From NCBI GenBank assembly GCA_035079385.1, contig JAVHKY010000046.1, positions 496,001 through 560,000 on the forward strand: DNA of 64,000 bases, read 5' to 3'. Made by a program: the position numbers and the translations under genes. This document shows positions 1-9,577 of the stretch, one piece after another. The notes beneath the pieces are model-generated. The model worked only from the letters and a program-made list of their open reading frames with translations. It searched no databases and had not been told where the DNA came from. Position 1 is the first letter of the stretch. Each line of letters opens with the position of its first letter. The DNA is from Aspidiotus rigidus (Eukaryota; Arthropoda; Insecta; Hemiptera; Diaspididae).

Positions 1-818
1 CGGATCGGACATGTTTGACTGGAACGTAAGCGAGTGACAGCACTATATGGACGTAATCTTTGAACGTGCGATCGTCGGGATCATTATACTCTCTTTGTAG
101 CCCTTCTTCCTGAACTCGTTGGAATATAGATTGACCAAGATCGTAGAAAAAGGTAGATATCGGAATGTTTGGATAGACATCCTTGCAGACGTTAATTATG
201 CCGAGTTTGAAGTCCGTTACTATCCGTTGTGGCGTACACTGATTCACTTTGAATTCATTTACTGCGTCCCGCACGGCCGCACAGCTCGCAGCACTTCTGC
301 ATACATGTCAGTCGTTTTTGAGGACAGCAATGCGTATACCTGTCGTACAACAGGAAGTTCTCCTGGAGGAGCGTCTGTTTGTATAGGTCTGGTAAATTGC
401 GTAAAGTCGACAGGCTCGTAGGAGTAGGTGGCATATCTCGGCGACGCGTCCTTCGCACTGTTTGCGCCAGAGCAGGTTGGTCAGGTAACTGACTGAGCAC
501 TCCAGCCGGCAGGCCAGCAAGTTCTGTTTGTAGCAGTTGGGCGGGTGGTTGTTCTGGATGCTCGGCTGCTTTACGTTTAAGTTTGGCTTTCACAATTTCT
601 GCTGCACACGTCTCTCTGTTGGGAGGATGACTGTGACGCGATTCATCCGGTTCTTTGTAGACAATAACATTTCCAGTCGATGGCTTTCTTTTGTACGGAC
701 TTTGCGACAGTCCCACTATACTCTGTGATTTGAGAAACGCGAGCGAACGTACACATAGCCGTCTATCTGCAATTGTCCACTCACAAGGACCGCAGTTGCA
801 ATCGGGCCAGTTAACCAT
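1..818 (-). pseudogene. MULE (Mutator-like) transposase remnant, N-terminal part and piece of the catalytic core
   Basis: A minus-strand frame begins near 818 and runs to a stop near 255. It carries a post-FLYWCH-like segment (SRHSHPPN, typical of the end of a FLYWCH zinc finger), a basic linker, then the conserved run LSTLRNLPDLYKQTLLQ...ENFLLYD that precedes the catalytic core in this family. After frameshifts, about 255-1 resumes with PQRIVTDFKLGIINVCK, DLGQSIFQRVQEEGLQREYN and LSLAYVP, matching the second-Asp region and following helices of MULE transposases. The part between FLLYD and the second Asp, including the first catalytic Asp, is missing. The copy runs off the window edge. It is a dead fragment of a DNA transposon; the family assignment is secure, the exact lineage is not. 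Confidence 0.75.
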
Positions 819-964
819 GTTGACGACATTCTTCTTAATACTGTTTACTTTGTAGTTCTTCTTTGTTCATTGGTAAAACAACTTATGATCGGCGATGCAG
901 AGTGTTCCACGGACATTGACTGAATAATGAATTACAAAGCAAACACATTAATCTCGTTCAGCTA

Positions 965-2241
965 ATGATTTCTTACACTTTCGGCAAGCGGGGTACTCGG
1001 TCGGGACAGGAATCGCACCGCAACCCGGACCAGCAACCCGGACTAAGCACTGGAGCAAGCAGCAGTGACTGGGTTGAAAAACCTGCAAGAACTGCAACAA
1101 AAAGAGATGATGCAGCCTCCACTGCCAAGCGAAAAACCCAAACAGCAGTGGCCTCTTCATCACAACAATGTGCGCGCCCAAAGAAAAGAATGAAGTGGAC
1201 AACAGAGCTAAATGAGTTTTTTAATGCGCACATACTATGAATGTACACAACTGGAAACTGAGCAAACCATGTACCGGCAACAACTATTTGAGAAGTTTAA
1301 AACAGAATACCCGCAGATTGAGGTAACAGAACAACGGATTGGAGACAAGTAGCTTGTTATAATAAGAAATAAGCTTCTGGATAGTAACACGTTAGCAAGA
1401 ATACGCCGGGAAGTGCAGGAGAGCATGAATGGCCAAAATGCAAGTGAAAGCGAGATTGAGGAGGAGCAAGTGGAACAAATGGTTTCGCAAAATGAGGCAG
1501 TAATATCTGGTATCCCTGAGGAAATACGGACTGAGTACAATCGCGCAAAAATGGAGTTTGCTGGAATGGCACCTGAGCATAGACCACACCTGCCCGTCAT
1601 GCGAACCACGGCAAAACTAAAAAGAGTCATGGGTATGTTGAACACCATTGGTAGTGAAGAAGTAACAGCAAACATAGATCTAACACTAAGGGATATATCG
1701 TGGAGAGGGTATATTGCGTGGCAGTTGCAGCAATAAGCAGTTTTGGAAGAGAAATAAACGTAGAAGGAACGAGTAGGGTATGTGGACGTGGAGTGAAGCA
1801 ACCAGAAAAAACTGACCCATGGGAACAGAGAATCCAGAAGAAAATTAATGAATGGCGAACGGACATAAATAGACTGACACAGTACCAAAGAGGAAACGAG
1901 TCACGATGACTAAAAGCAGCAGTCAGAAAACTGAGGGAAAAATATGCAACACATAGTAAACATGAGAAAGACAACCAAACTATAGAGGAAATACTGGATA
2001 CAGCGAAACAGAAACTGAAGGCCCAGGCTGACAGACTACAAAGATACAAAACAAGCAATGAAAGACGTAAACAAAATAAGATATTCTACAACTCAGAGAA
2101 AAAGTTTTACAACAATATGCGAGGAGAAAGAATAGAAATCAAAGAACCACCAAAGAAGGAAGAAATTGAGAACTACTGGGCCAGTCTATGGGAAGAAGAA
2201 AACGACGGCTTCCTTAACGAAGTTAAACGAGGAACGCAGGA
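965..2241 (+). pseudogene. R4-type LINE ORF, N-terminal and pre-RT part
   Basis: The frame from 965 ends in KKRMKWTTELNEFFNAHIL, the DNA-binding-like start typical of R4-clade proteins, preceded by a Ser/Thr/Gln-rich stretch. After a frameshift near 1225, pieces at 1413-1736 (acidic linker, IPEEIRTEYNRAKMEF) and 1700-1909 (WEQRIQKKINEWRTDINRL) follow. Continuing in frame after one stop are KAAVRKLREKYATHSKHEKDN, LKAQADRLQRYKTSNERRKQ and ENYWASLWEEENDG. The order and wording match the segment before the RT in this LINE clade. At least three frameshifts or stops make it non-functional. Confidence 0.7.
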
Positions 2242-2930
2242 AACCTGTTTTATGAGTTAAATGGGATTTGGTATTGAAAATTCAAGGAAGCCTAGACCTA
2301 GATAAGGCTAGTATAAAGAGGGCCTAGACCTACTATAAGCCTAGTATAATACAGTTTGACAGTCTAAATTTTTCTCGAATCTCCAGCTATATATGATAGC
2401 TGGAGAGTTGAAATTGTTCCAAGTCCCTTTCATATCATATGTAGCTCGAGAGTCAACATTTTTCTGTCCCCCTCCTATCATGTATAGCTCGAGAGTAGAA
2501 ATTTTTCCAAGTCCCTCTCCTATCGTATATGGCTCGAAAGTCGAAATTTTTCCAAGTTTTTCGCTGGACGGCGCACGGCAAATTTCTCAAAAAGCCCACC
2601 ATAAAACAGGTTCCCTGTTAAAATTTCGACCTCGAGCCATATATGATAGGAGGGGGACTTGGAGAAGAGGGACTCAGAAAAATCTCCAGCTATATATAAT
2701 AGCTCGAGAATGGAAATTTTTCCAAGTGCCTTTCATATCACATATAGCCCGAGAGTCAAAATTTTTCCAAGTCCCTCTCCTATCATATATGGCTCGAGAG
2801 TCGAAATTTTTCTAAGTTCCTCTCCTATTATATATGGCTCGAGAGTCGAAATTTTTCCAAGTTTTTTGCTGGACGGCGGACGGCGCAGGGCGCACGGCAA
2901 ATTTCTCAAAAAGCCCCCATAAAACAGGTT
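2242..2930. mobile_element. TIR insertion (non-coding) within the LINE
   Basis: The ends are 13-bp perfect inverted repeats, AACCTGTTTTATG (2242-2254) and CATAAAACAGGTT (2918-2930). The interior starts with CTAGTATA-type repeats (about 2296-2352). It then has two blocks of a roughly 44-bp unit containing GGCTCGAGAGTCGAAATTTT, with an inverted unit between them (about 2624-2662). A second internal copy of the right-end sequence lies at about 2560-2624. No coding capacity is seen. It separates the pre-RT part from the RT part of the LINE. No clear target duplication is visible. Confidence 0.6.
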
Positions 2931-2942
2931 CCCTGTTAAAAA

Positions 2943-4077
2943 ATACCCAAAGAGAACACAGAATGGATAACTATGGTGACGGAAGAGATGAGCGAGAAGG
3001 AAGCAATGGAAACTCCGACAATCACCATAGAAGATGCGAAAAAAGCAATAAAAAGAACACATAGTTGGAAAGCACCAGGTCCGGACAAAATTCACAATTT
3101 CTGGTACAAATATGTCCCAGACACAACAGACCCAAGAAAATACCGACCAATAGCGTGTCTAAATACAATCTATAAAATATTAACCAACTGTACAGCAGAA
3201 AAAGTGGAGAATCACATTGAAGGGAACCAGATCCTAGCCGAAGAGCAGAAAGGTTGCATGAAAGGATCCAAAGGCAGTAAAGAGCAGTTAATTATTGACG
3301 GGAGTTATAATGGAACAAGCGCATAAACGAAAAAGAAATATTACTACACCATTCATTGACTAACAAAAAGCACACAACTCTCGTACCGCATATACCTAGG
3401 TATATGGCTAAAAAAAGTACTCAAAATATACAAAGTCCACTCAGCACTAAATAAGCTGATGAGCAATATGATGAAACAATGGCGGACAGAGATACATATC
3501 AATGGAAACAACGTCAGTATAACAACACGAGAAATACAAATAAGAAGCGGCATCTTCCAAGGAGGCGCATTTAGTGCGATGTGGTTCTGCCTCGCAATGA
3601 ACCCACTATCAACAATCCTAAGCGCCGCGCATCAAAAAGACGGTTTTATCATCAAGGGAGGAAATAATGAAAAAATACCAGTAACACACCTCCAACATAT
3701 GGACGACCTTAAGCTATACAGCCGCACAGAAACCAGTCTACAGAACCTGATAAATACAACTGAGAAGTTCTCAAGTGACATGTGTATGAAATTTGGAATA
3801 GACAAATGCCGTACACAGAATATAAGAGGTGGGAGGATTGATCAAAAAGAACAGCAAACTGATGAAAGTAATACCAATGGGCAGATACCATTCATGGGAC
3901 CAGACGAGGTTTATAAATACCTGGGGTATGAACAAAACTACCGAACAGAACATGCAAAAATAAAACGAACTCTGAAGGATAAATTTAGCCAGCGAGTGCA
4001 GAAAATTGCCAACTCAAAACTAAACAGTAGAAATATGACAAGAGCAATCAATACATACGCCATACCACTGCTGACAT
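2943..4077 (+). pseudogene. R4-type LINE reverse transcriptase part
   Basis: From about 2973 the frame reads VTEEMSEKEAMETPTITIED, then SWKAPGPDKIHNFWYK, the conserved start of the RT in R4/Dong LINEs, and RKYRPIACLNTIYKILT. After a gap, 3459 onwards gives IQIRSGIFQGGAFSAMWFCL and the active-site region THLQHMDDLKLYSRT. The usual YMDD is HMDD here. The fingers and palm are shortened and stops occur near 3326, so the protein is dead. The frame ends at the 171-bp insertion at 4078. Confidence 0.75.
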
Positions 4078-4248
4078 TGAAAAAGGGGTTTTCAATTGTA
4101 CAACTCTACTTTATTAGTTGCTTTTACAAGAGTACTTTCGGGTCTTATCCCATCATCAGTTGTATCGCGAGAATTGTACAATTGAAAAACCAATTTTCAA
4201 TATTAGTGCTCTACTTACACCTCACTCACTCATTATGAGTTCCGATAA
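4078..4248 (-). mobile_element. 171-bp insertion with 12-bp target duplication and hammerhead motif
   Basis: The 12-bp sequence CACTGCTGACAT occurs at 4066-4077 and again at 4249-4260, immediately flanking this segment, and removing one copy plus the segment restores the LINE reading frame. Inside are inverted arms (GGTTTTCAATTGTACAA at 4087-4103 against 4174-4191) and a compact hammerhead-like motif on the minus strand. Variable-length target duplications and hammerhead motifs are known for Penelope-like elements. The segment is probably a short non-autonomous or 5'-truncated relative of such elements; this placement is inference. Confidence 0.6.
4125..4164 (-). ncRNA. Hammerhead ribozyme-like motif (type I layout)
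   Basis: Read on the minus strand: helix I strand UACAA (4164-4160), core CUGAUGA (4159-4153), one U, helix II GGG/CCC with loop AUAAGA, core GAAA (4139-4136), palindromic helix III AGU/ACU (4136-4131), cleavage-site C at 4130, then helix I partner UUGUA (4129-4125). All conserved core nucleotides of the hammerhead fold are present. The single U between CUGAUGA and helix II is unusual. The 3-bp helix III would need dimerisation or another stabiliser, as described for hammerheads of Penelope-like elements. Confidence 0.55.
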
Positions 4249-5218
4249 CACTGCTGACATACTTATTCGGAGTAATCAAGAGGACAACAACAGAAATAGA
4301 TGACATTGAGCGACAGCTGAGGAAAATACTTGTCAATACACGAAAACTACACCCAAAGGCTAACATAGAGAGGCAAAACATCCCAAGAAAAGTAGGAGGA
4401 CGAGGAATAATAGATATTGCCAACCTCAGAGGAAAACAAACGGAGGGACTTCGGAAGTATTTCAAGCGTATGGTACAGGAGTCAGCAATGCATAGGACAG
4501 TGGCACAAGCGGACAATGGAATCACACTACTAAATTTAAACCAAGATATAACAGATGAAGGTAACGCCCAAGGTAGAGAAGAACTGTTGAAAAAGATGAA
4601 GAAATGTAAGGAAAAAAGTCTACACCAGGCGCATCAAACTCATATCGCGTAGTACGGGCCACACTGCAGTCTTCATCTTGCTTGCGGGCCACAGATAAAA
4701 CCTAAAGAATATGAAAAATTTCTCATCTTTGATGTATTCAATATATACTCGCACAAGTGGAACAATGAGCGCTGCATAAAATATAATGACACCGAAAAAT
4801 GGTGGGAAAAAAGTTAAATTCTAGTTTTTAGAGTTTAATTTTTTTCTCCACATTCTAGAAGTTGGATACGGGCCGCGTGTTTGACGTGCCTGGTCTACAC
4901 GGACGATATGTAGAAGAAATAGAGGCCGAAGGAATGGATAAAGAAGCCTCCCTGCAATGGCTTGTGAAAGGACTACTGTTTCCAGAGTTGGAAGGATTCA
5001 TAATGGCTCTACAGGACCAAGTAATAAACAATAACAACTATAAAAAATACATCATCAAAGAAGGGCAGGAGGATGACAAGTGCAGAATATGCAAAAGCAA
5101 ACCTGAAACAATACAGCACATTAGAGCGGACTACAAAAAGCTTGCCCCAATAGAATAAGTAGAGAGACACAACAATGTTGCCAAAGTACTACACAACGCG
5201 CTCCTAAGGAAGTACAAT
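4249..5218 (+). pseudogene. R4-type LINE, thumb and C-terminal zinc-finger part
   Basis: The frame resumes as YLFGVIKRTTTEIDDIERQL, followed by PRKVGGRGIIDIANLRGKQ, both characteristic of R4/Dong proteins. After decay around 4650-4860 comes LHGRYVEEIEAEG, ASLQWLVKGLLFPELEGFIM and a CCHC-like finger, CRICKSKPETIQHIRADY, whose last Cys is lost. HNNVAKVLHNALLRKYNL then leads toward the restriction-like endonuclease, which is cut off by the sequence starting near 5219. Stops near 4650 and 5158 make it non-functional. Confidence 0.7.
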
Positions 5219-5259
5219 TTAACAAAAAAAAATATATATATGTATATATATTTCGAGTA

Positions 5260-5936
5260 GGTACCATCCTTGACACGTGAGATTACAGACCTGCCGGTTT
5301 ACAGACCTGCCGGTTTGGCCGATGTACGATGCAGGATATTCGCCACACGTGAGCTGATAGACGCCAGTCGTCTGTAGGAGGGGAGTGGAAGATTTGAGGC
5401 TTGACAAGGACCTGAGATTACGCATCCTTTCATCGGTAATACATCTTACAAAATATCAAGAATCTTAAAGAAAATAGGCTACACCACAGCCTTTTACACC
5501 ATGCGTAATCTCAGGTCCTTGTCAAGCCTCAAATCTCCCACTCCCCTCCTACAGATGACTGACGTCTATCAGATTACGTGTGGCGAATGTCCTGCATCGC
5601 ATATCGGCCACACCGGCAAGCCTGTAATCTCACGTGTCATGGAGCATGAAAGTGCCTGGCGTTCAGCTCTACAAGCCCATAAAATAAACAATACTGCTGA
5701 CGTAAAAACAAGAAGTGCCTTCGCGGATCATCTTATAATTGCCAATCACACTTTCGACAGAAATATTTCTCTACTACACAGATGCCAATAGAGCAGAAAA
5801 CTTGATAAACTAGAAGACATCGAAATACTAATCCATCACAATGATACAAATACTTTGCTAGTTAATGATCTGCAGTATATTTTTCCAACCTCTAGCCTAG
5901 TTTCAAGATTGTACGCGCGCGGTGAATCACGCTGAT
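5260..5936 (+). mobile_element. Penelope-like element (PLE) GIY-YIG fragment with inverted duplication
   Basis: The plus-strand frame 5501-5791 reads VYQITCGECPASHIGHTG and SAFADHLIIANHTF, the GIY-YIG endonuclease module of PLEs. After a stop, KLDKLEDIEILIH supplies the region of the catalytic Glu. The first about 160 bp (5499-5640) are repeated in inverted orientation at 5269-5428, where the better-preserved variant GVYQLTCGEYPASYIGQTGR is readable on the minus strand. The inverted arm contains an extra 16-17 bp tandem duplication of GACCTGCCGGTTTACA. The RT is absent. It is inserted at, or abuts, the end of the LINE. Confidence 0.65.
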
Positions 5937-5989
5937 AATGTGTATATGAATCTGCATTTGCTTGTTACTTTTATCTTTAGTTCTTTAGT

Positions 5990-6125
5990 TCTTTATTTAG
6001 TAACGAGCCGCTGACGGGCCGCCTTCGGCGGCCCTTGGCGGCTCGGCCTGCCGGCGGCTCCTAACAGACGCGAGCAGCGAAGCTGCTCGCGTGTTTTGCT
6101 CGCTCGCTTCGCTCGCTCGTTATTG
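5990..6125. repeat. GC-rich hairpin block
   Basis: Two strong hairpins lie back to back in AT-rich surroundings. At 6004-6045 an outer stem CGAGCCG/CGGCTCG encloses an inner stem GGGCCGC/GCGGCCC. At 6068-6092 an 11-bp stem ACGCGAGCAGC/GCTGCTCGCGT has a GAA loop. A GCTCGCTCGC-type run follows. Upstream is TTAGTTCTTTAGTTCTTTA, downstream is a short TTG run. It may be the tail of the adjacent retroelement; its role is unknown. Confidence 0.55.
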
Positions 6126-6731
6126 TTGTTGTTACATTTTAGTGGGGTGGCTAAATTCCCCATAAAAACCGTGCATACGATAGAAATATTATAACTTTTA
6201 AAATACCCGTTCAAAGTGATCGATGGATCTAAAACATAGCCACGTATATTTTTAATTATCATACATAGTTATTAAAGAGTGGGGGAGGAAGTAAAAATTT
6301 CAAGTAAAAGGTCGGTTATGATTGGGAAAGGAATTAAGATAAATGTATACCTTTTTGATCTTGCAAATCTAGTCAGGTTGTTGAATCGTCGCTTCGCTTG
6401 CACATACTATTCTGTAAGACTTACAATGTGGAGTTATAATTTGAACTGAGTTTCCCTTTGTTGGATTGCTGTTTTGAAATTTCTTACAAACTGCAATGGA
6501 GGTCGGTTCCCTCTCAGTGAAAACGGCCAGCACCGCGTGAAGGTAGGGAACCGTCGCTGGTCTTTTCTCTTTCTTTCACGTTTCTGTATATGAGGAGGTT
6601 GAAATTTTTTTCTTCTTCTTCCGGAATAAAGTCAAAAAATAGGAGTAAATAAAAGAATATCATAATTATTAATCTTTTATTGTCAGCCTACATTAACCGT
6701 CCATAGGTATGTGATGGGGCGCATATTATTA
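6126..6731. other. Non-coding stretch downstream of the Helitron helicase
   Basis: No supported coding sequence. A 9-bp inverted repeat CGGTTCCCT (6504-6512) and AGGGAACCG (6545-6553) could form a hairpin in what is the 3' flank of the minus-strand Helitron genes. No convincing CTRR-type Helitron end was located. Confidence 0.4.
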
Positions 6732-8084
6732 CTACTCTTTCCAAGACAATAAAATGTCATGTACTATATTTCGAGTGGCTACTGAATCGTTGTTCAAAAT
6801 GTTCTCTTTCTTGGTCAGGAGGCAAATGTTATCCTTTCTTCGTGCCCTGCTTAGCGCCACATAGAGTTGACCGTGTGAAAATAAATGCTCCCTTAGATCG
6901 ATGCCAACTACATCTAACGTTTGCCCCTGAGATTTATTTACCGTCATGGCATACGCGAGCCGCAATGGATACTGCCTACGAATTATTTCAAGCCCTCTTT
7001 TCCCAGTTGTGAATTTGAATATAACCCGAGGAATTACGAATGTTTTTGTTTCGTCCTCAGGTTTACTGACTTCTAATGAAAATTTGAATATCCTTCTAAC
7101 TATTACTTTTGTTCCATTAACCAACCCTTCTTCAAAGTTCAGATTCCGAATGAGAGTACACATCGCACCAATTTTAACCTTGAGCTCATGATTAGGAATA
7201 CCTGGCTCTGACATTTTATTTAGTAGATCTGCAGAGATATGAATATTGTCAGGATTTGTATCCTCTTCAATTATAACGGAATCTGCACTGTATAAGATTA
7301 TCGCGGAACCTTTCAGTTTTCTGTGCAGAATAATTTCATTTATCTCATCAATATTCTTATTTGTGGCTGAGAGGATGCCTCTTTTTGATGTTTTGTATGG
7401 ATTCTCCAAAATATCATCAGGATAAACAAAATCTATTAGATCATCAATGGATAATACGTATTTGAAATTAGATAATGGAATAACCTCCTCATTGTTAAGA
7501 GACATTGTCTGTATTTTATCATTTCCTAAGTTTAAAACTTCTTCTGCAAAAGACAAATCGTCTTTATTTCTTTGAAAAGTAGTTAATTTTGTTTTTTGTA
7601 ATTGTTCCCAACCGTATGATAATTTGAAGGTGGATTTAATAATTGTTTCTGGGGTTGCATGTTGAATGACTGGCGGAATTTGGCGAAAGTCCCCCGCAAA
7701 AATGACGTTTTTTCCACCAAAGAACAAATTTTTATTGTCAGTTAAATCCTGGAGTGTCCTATCTACCGTTTCAATCACATCTTTATGAGTCATAGGTAAC
7801 TCATCCCAAATGATTAGAGATGCTTTTCGTATCAGCTCAGCACGTTGTGATCGACTGCTGAGATTACACACTGATTCGTGGGTGATATTTTCTACGGGGA
7901 TTCCAAACATTGAGTGGCCTGTACAACCACCATCATAATTTAGGGCAGCAATTCCCGTTGAGGCGACGCATAACACGATTTTCCCTTCACGTCGGAGCTT
8001 GCAGCAAATCAACCGTATTACTACAGTTTTTCCTGTACCTCCTGGTCCATCTACATATATTTGTAAGCCAGTGCCACCGCTCAA
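6732..8084 (-). CDS. Pif1-type helicase, C-terminal part of a Helitron RepHel protein
   Basis: 450 residues. Walker A is GPGGTGKT (13-20), Walker B is IIWDELPM (about 91-98), and motif FAGDFRQIPP lies at about 129-138. Later come YPLRLAYAMTVNKSQGQT and HGQLYVALSRAR, the last SF1B helicase motifs. Together they cover essentially a complete Pif1-like ATPase, the DNA-unwinding half of Helitron transposases. The start given is the first ATG after the upstream frame. In an intact element this segment would be the C-terminal part of a protein of over 1000 residues beginning with a Rep nuclease, so the ATG is probably accidental. The frame itself has no stops, suggesting a fairly recent deletion. 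Confidence 0.8.
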   Translation of the reverse strand: MSGGTGLQIYVDGPGGTGKTVVIRLICCKLRREGKIVLCVASTGIAALNYDGGCTGHSMFGIPVENITHESVCNLSSRSQRAELIRKASLIIWDELPMTHKDVIETVDRTLQDLTDNKNLFFGGKNVIFAGDFRQIPPVIQHATPETIIKSTFKLSYGWEQLQKTKLTTFQRNKDDLSFAEEVLNLGNDKIQTMSLNNEEVIPLSNFKYVLSIDDLIDFVYPDDILENPYKTSKRGILSATNKNIDEINEIILHRKLKGSAIILYSADSVIIEEDTNPDNIHISADLLNKMSEPGIPNHELKVKIGAMCTLIRNLNFEEGLVNGTKVIVRRIFKFSLEVSKPEDETKTFVIPRVIFKFTTGKRGLEIIRRQYPLRLAYAMTVNKSQGQTLDVVGIDLREHLFSHGQLYVALSRARRKDNICLLTKKENILNNDSVATRNIVHDILLSWKE

Positions 8085-9577
8085 AATATGTGTTGTACAA
8101 AGTCTTCATCGGAATAAAATGGAGCATCCAAATCGGGCAGGTGTATTTCAATAGCTCCTTGTTTACAACACCATTGCTGTTTATCTTTTTCCTCCCAAAA
8201 CAGTAATGCATTGCAATGTGAACACTGATTATTGAGAGGATCCGTCAATTTAGATGCTTTTAATTTCATTGTGTATCTCTCATTAAAGTACATTTTTGAT
8301 GGCTGTAGGTTACCTTTCCTGCTTGATTTTGGATCATTTTCTGTTTGGATTTCTCTCTTGGCGCTGCGTCTCATTCGATCTTTTTCTGCCTTTTCTGCCT
8401 TACTCAGCATTTTTTGTTCTTCGCTCAATTTTGGACGGCCCCTTTTCTTCCCCTCATTCTTATTTTCTACCTTCTTTTTATTGTTTCTTGATTCATCTTT
8501 CTTACTTGATTCTTTTTGGCTTGATTTGGAATCATTTTTTGTTAGGGCTTCTCTCTTGGCACTGCGTCTCATTCGATCTTCTTCTGCCCTCTTTGCCTTA
8601 TTCAGTAGTTTTTGTTCTTCGCTCAGCTTTGGACGACCCCTTTTCTTCCCTTCAGTTTCATTTTCTCCCTCTGAAAATTGCCTCTTAAGGGAAATTTCAA
8701 TTTTTTTAGCGTTGCGTCTCAGTTTCTCTCTTTCTAACTTTCTTTCTTTGTTCTTCAATTTATCTTCTTCGCTTAATTTTGGCCGCCCTCTTTTCTTTAA
8801 CTGTGATTGATTTATTGTCTGAGCTTCTTTTCTGGCACTACGTCTCATCTTCTCCCTCTCTGCCCTCACTACTTTGGCAACTAATTTCTCTTCTCCACTT
8901 GACTTTGGCCGTCCCCTCTTCCTGCTTATACTCATATCTTGTGACGTTACATTTTCACCTGTAATGTTTGGGACGACGGGGAATGGATGTAATGTTTTTG
9001 TATTGAATAACTGGAGAAGATGAGGGCGCATAGCATGTTGCTCAAATCTAAGGTTACATGGATTTTGATTGAAGGCAATAGCTGTTGCGAAGGCAATTGC
9101 GTACACACCACAATCTAGACCATTTGTCTGCTTGTCCACAGTGCAATATTCCACCTCAAAACCACAGGGAAACAACCGATGTAAAAATGTATTCTGTGTA
9201 TATGTTATCTGTTGAGAATTGCAACTGTCATAGACATACAGGATACCATTATTGTAATAAAATGTGACCCAATGTGAAATTTCATTCAGACGTTTGGTGG
9301 GTCTGGTCGACAATATTTGAATGTGCCTCCCATTAAAGAGCTGTGCCGGTTTGATGTCGTCCCATAATCCCATCAAGTACACATTGACTGGGCAGAAATT
9401 AGTATTTTTACGTACTATTTCAAAAAATGCGTTAATGAGATCCCCTGACAATTCATCATGTAGAATCTCATTCTCTACGCTACCGTCCGTCATACTGTTT
9501 GAAAGAAAAATATACAACTTCGAATGATACAAATGGAACAACTGTTGCGTGTGTGAGTCTAACGTAAAATGATGCAA
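8081..9577 (-). CDS. Ulp1/C48-like cysteine protease with four AT-hooks, fused to a Helitron N-terminal segment
   Basis: 498 residues. The N-terminal third has the order of a Ulp1/SENP-type protease: His102 (SHWVTFYY), Asp117 (VYDS), Gln150 (VDKQ) and Cys156 (GLDCGVYAIAFA). The middle consists of four imperfect repeats of about 35-60 residues, each starting K/RKRGRPKxS, an AT-hook core, followed by a basic helix (MRRSARKE type). The C-terminus carries the Cys-rich CSHCNALLFW...CCKQGAIEIHLPDL segment seen at the start of Helitron proteins. Met29 (about 9493) may be the real start, since the preceding residues do not look conserved. Helitron-borne cysteine proteases are known; this combination with AT-hooks suggests DNA binding and deSUMOylation-like proteolysis, which is inference. 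Confidence 0.75.
   Translation of the reverse strand: MHHFTLDSHTQQLFHLYHSKLYIFLSNSMTDGSVENEILHDELSGDLINAFFEIVRKNTNFCPVNVYLMGLWDDIKPAQLFNGRHIQILSTRPTKRLNEISHWVTFYYNNGILYVYDSCNSQQITYTQNTFLHRLFPCGFEVEYCTVDKQTNGLDCGVYAIAFATAIAFNQNPCNLRFEQHAMRPHLLQLFNTKTLHPFPVVPNITGENVTSQDMSISRKRGRPKSSGEEKLVAKVVRAEREKMRRSARKEAQTINQSQLKKRGRPKLSEEDKLKNKERKLEREKLRRNAKKIEISLKRQFSEGENETEGKKRGRPKLSEEQKLLNKAKRAEEDRMRRSAKREALTKNDSKSSQKESSKKDESRNNKKKVENKNEGKKRGRPKLSEEQKMLSKAEKAEKDRMRRSAKREIQTENDPKSSRKGNLQPSKMYFNERYTMKLKASKLTDPLNNQCSHCNALLFWEEKDKQQWCCKQGAIEIHLPDLDAPFYSDEDFVQHIF

Larger units (their letters stand above)
965..5218 (+). mobile_element. Degenerate R4/Dong-type LINE (non-LTR retrotransposon)
   Basis: Three collinear plus-strand blocks carry successive parts of one R4/Dong-clade protein: a basic N-terminal region, the pre-RT and RT region, then a thumb and C-terminal CCHC-like region. 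Members of this clade encode a single protein with RT and a restriction-like endonuclease. The copy is broken by many stops and frameshifts, by a TIR insertion at 2242-2930 and by a 171-bp insertion at 4078-4248. Across the second insertion the reading frame rejoins exactly (IPLLT then YLFGVIKR). The 3' end is cut by a Penelope-like fragment beginning near 5260, so the endonuclease is not visible. Confidence 0.8.

Noticed and set aside
5993..6262. 89-codon minus-strand frame
   Set aside because: Translation of GC-rich hairpins and a TTG run.
8232..8810. 192-codon plus-strand frame
   Set aside because: Antisense shadow of the repetitive AT-hook region of the Helitron-associated protein.
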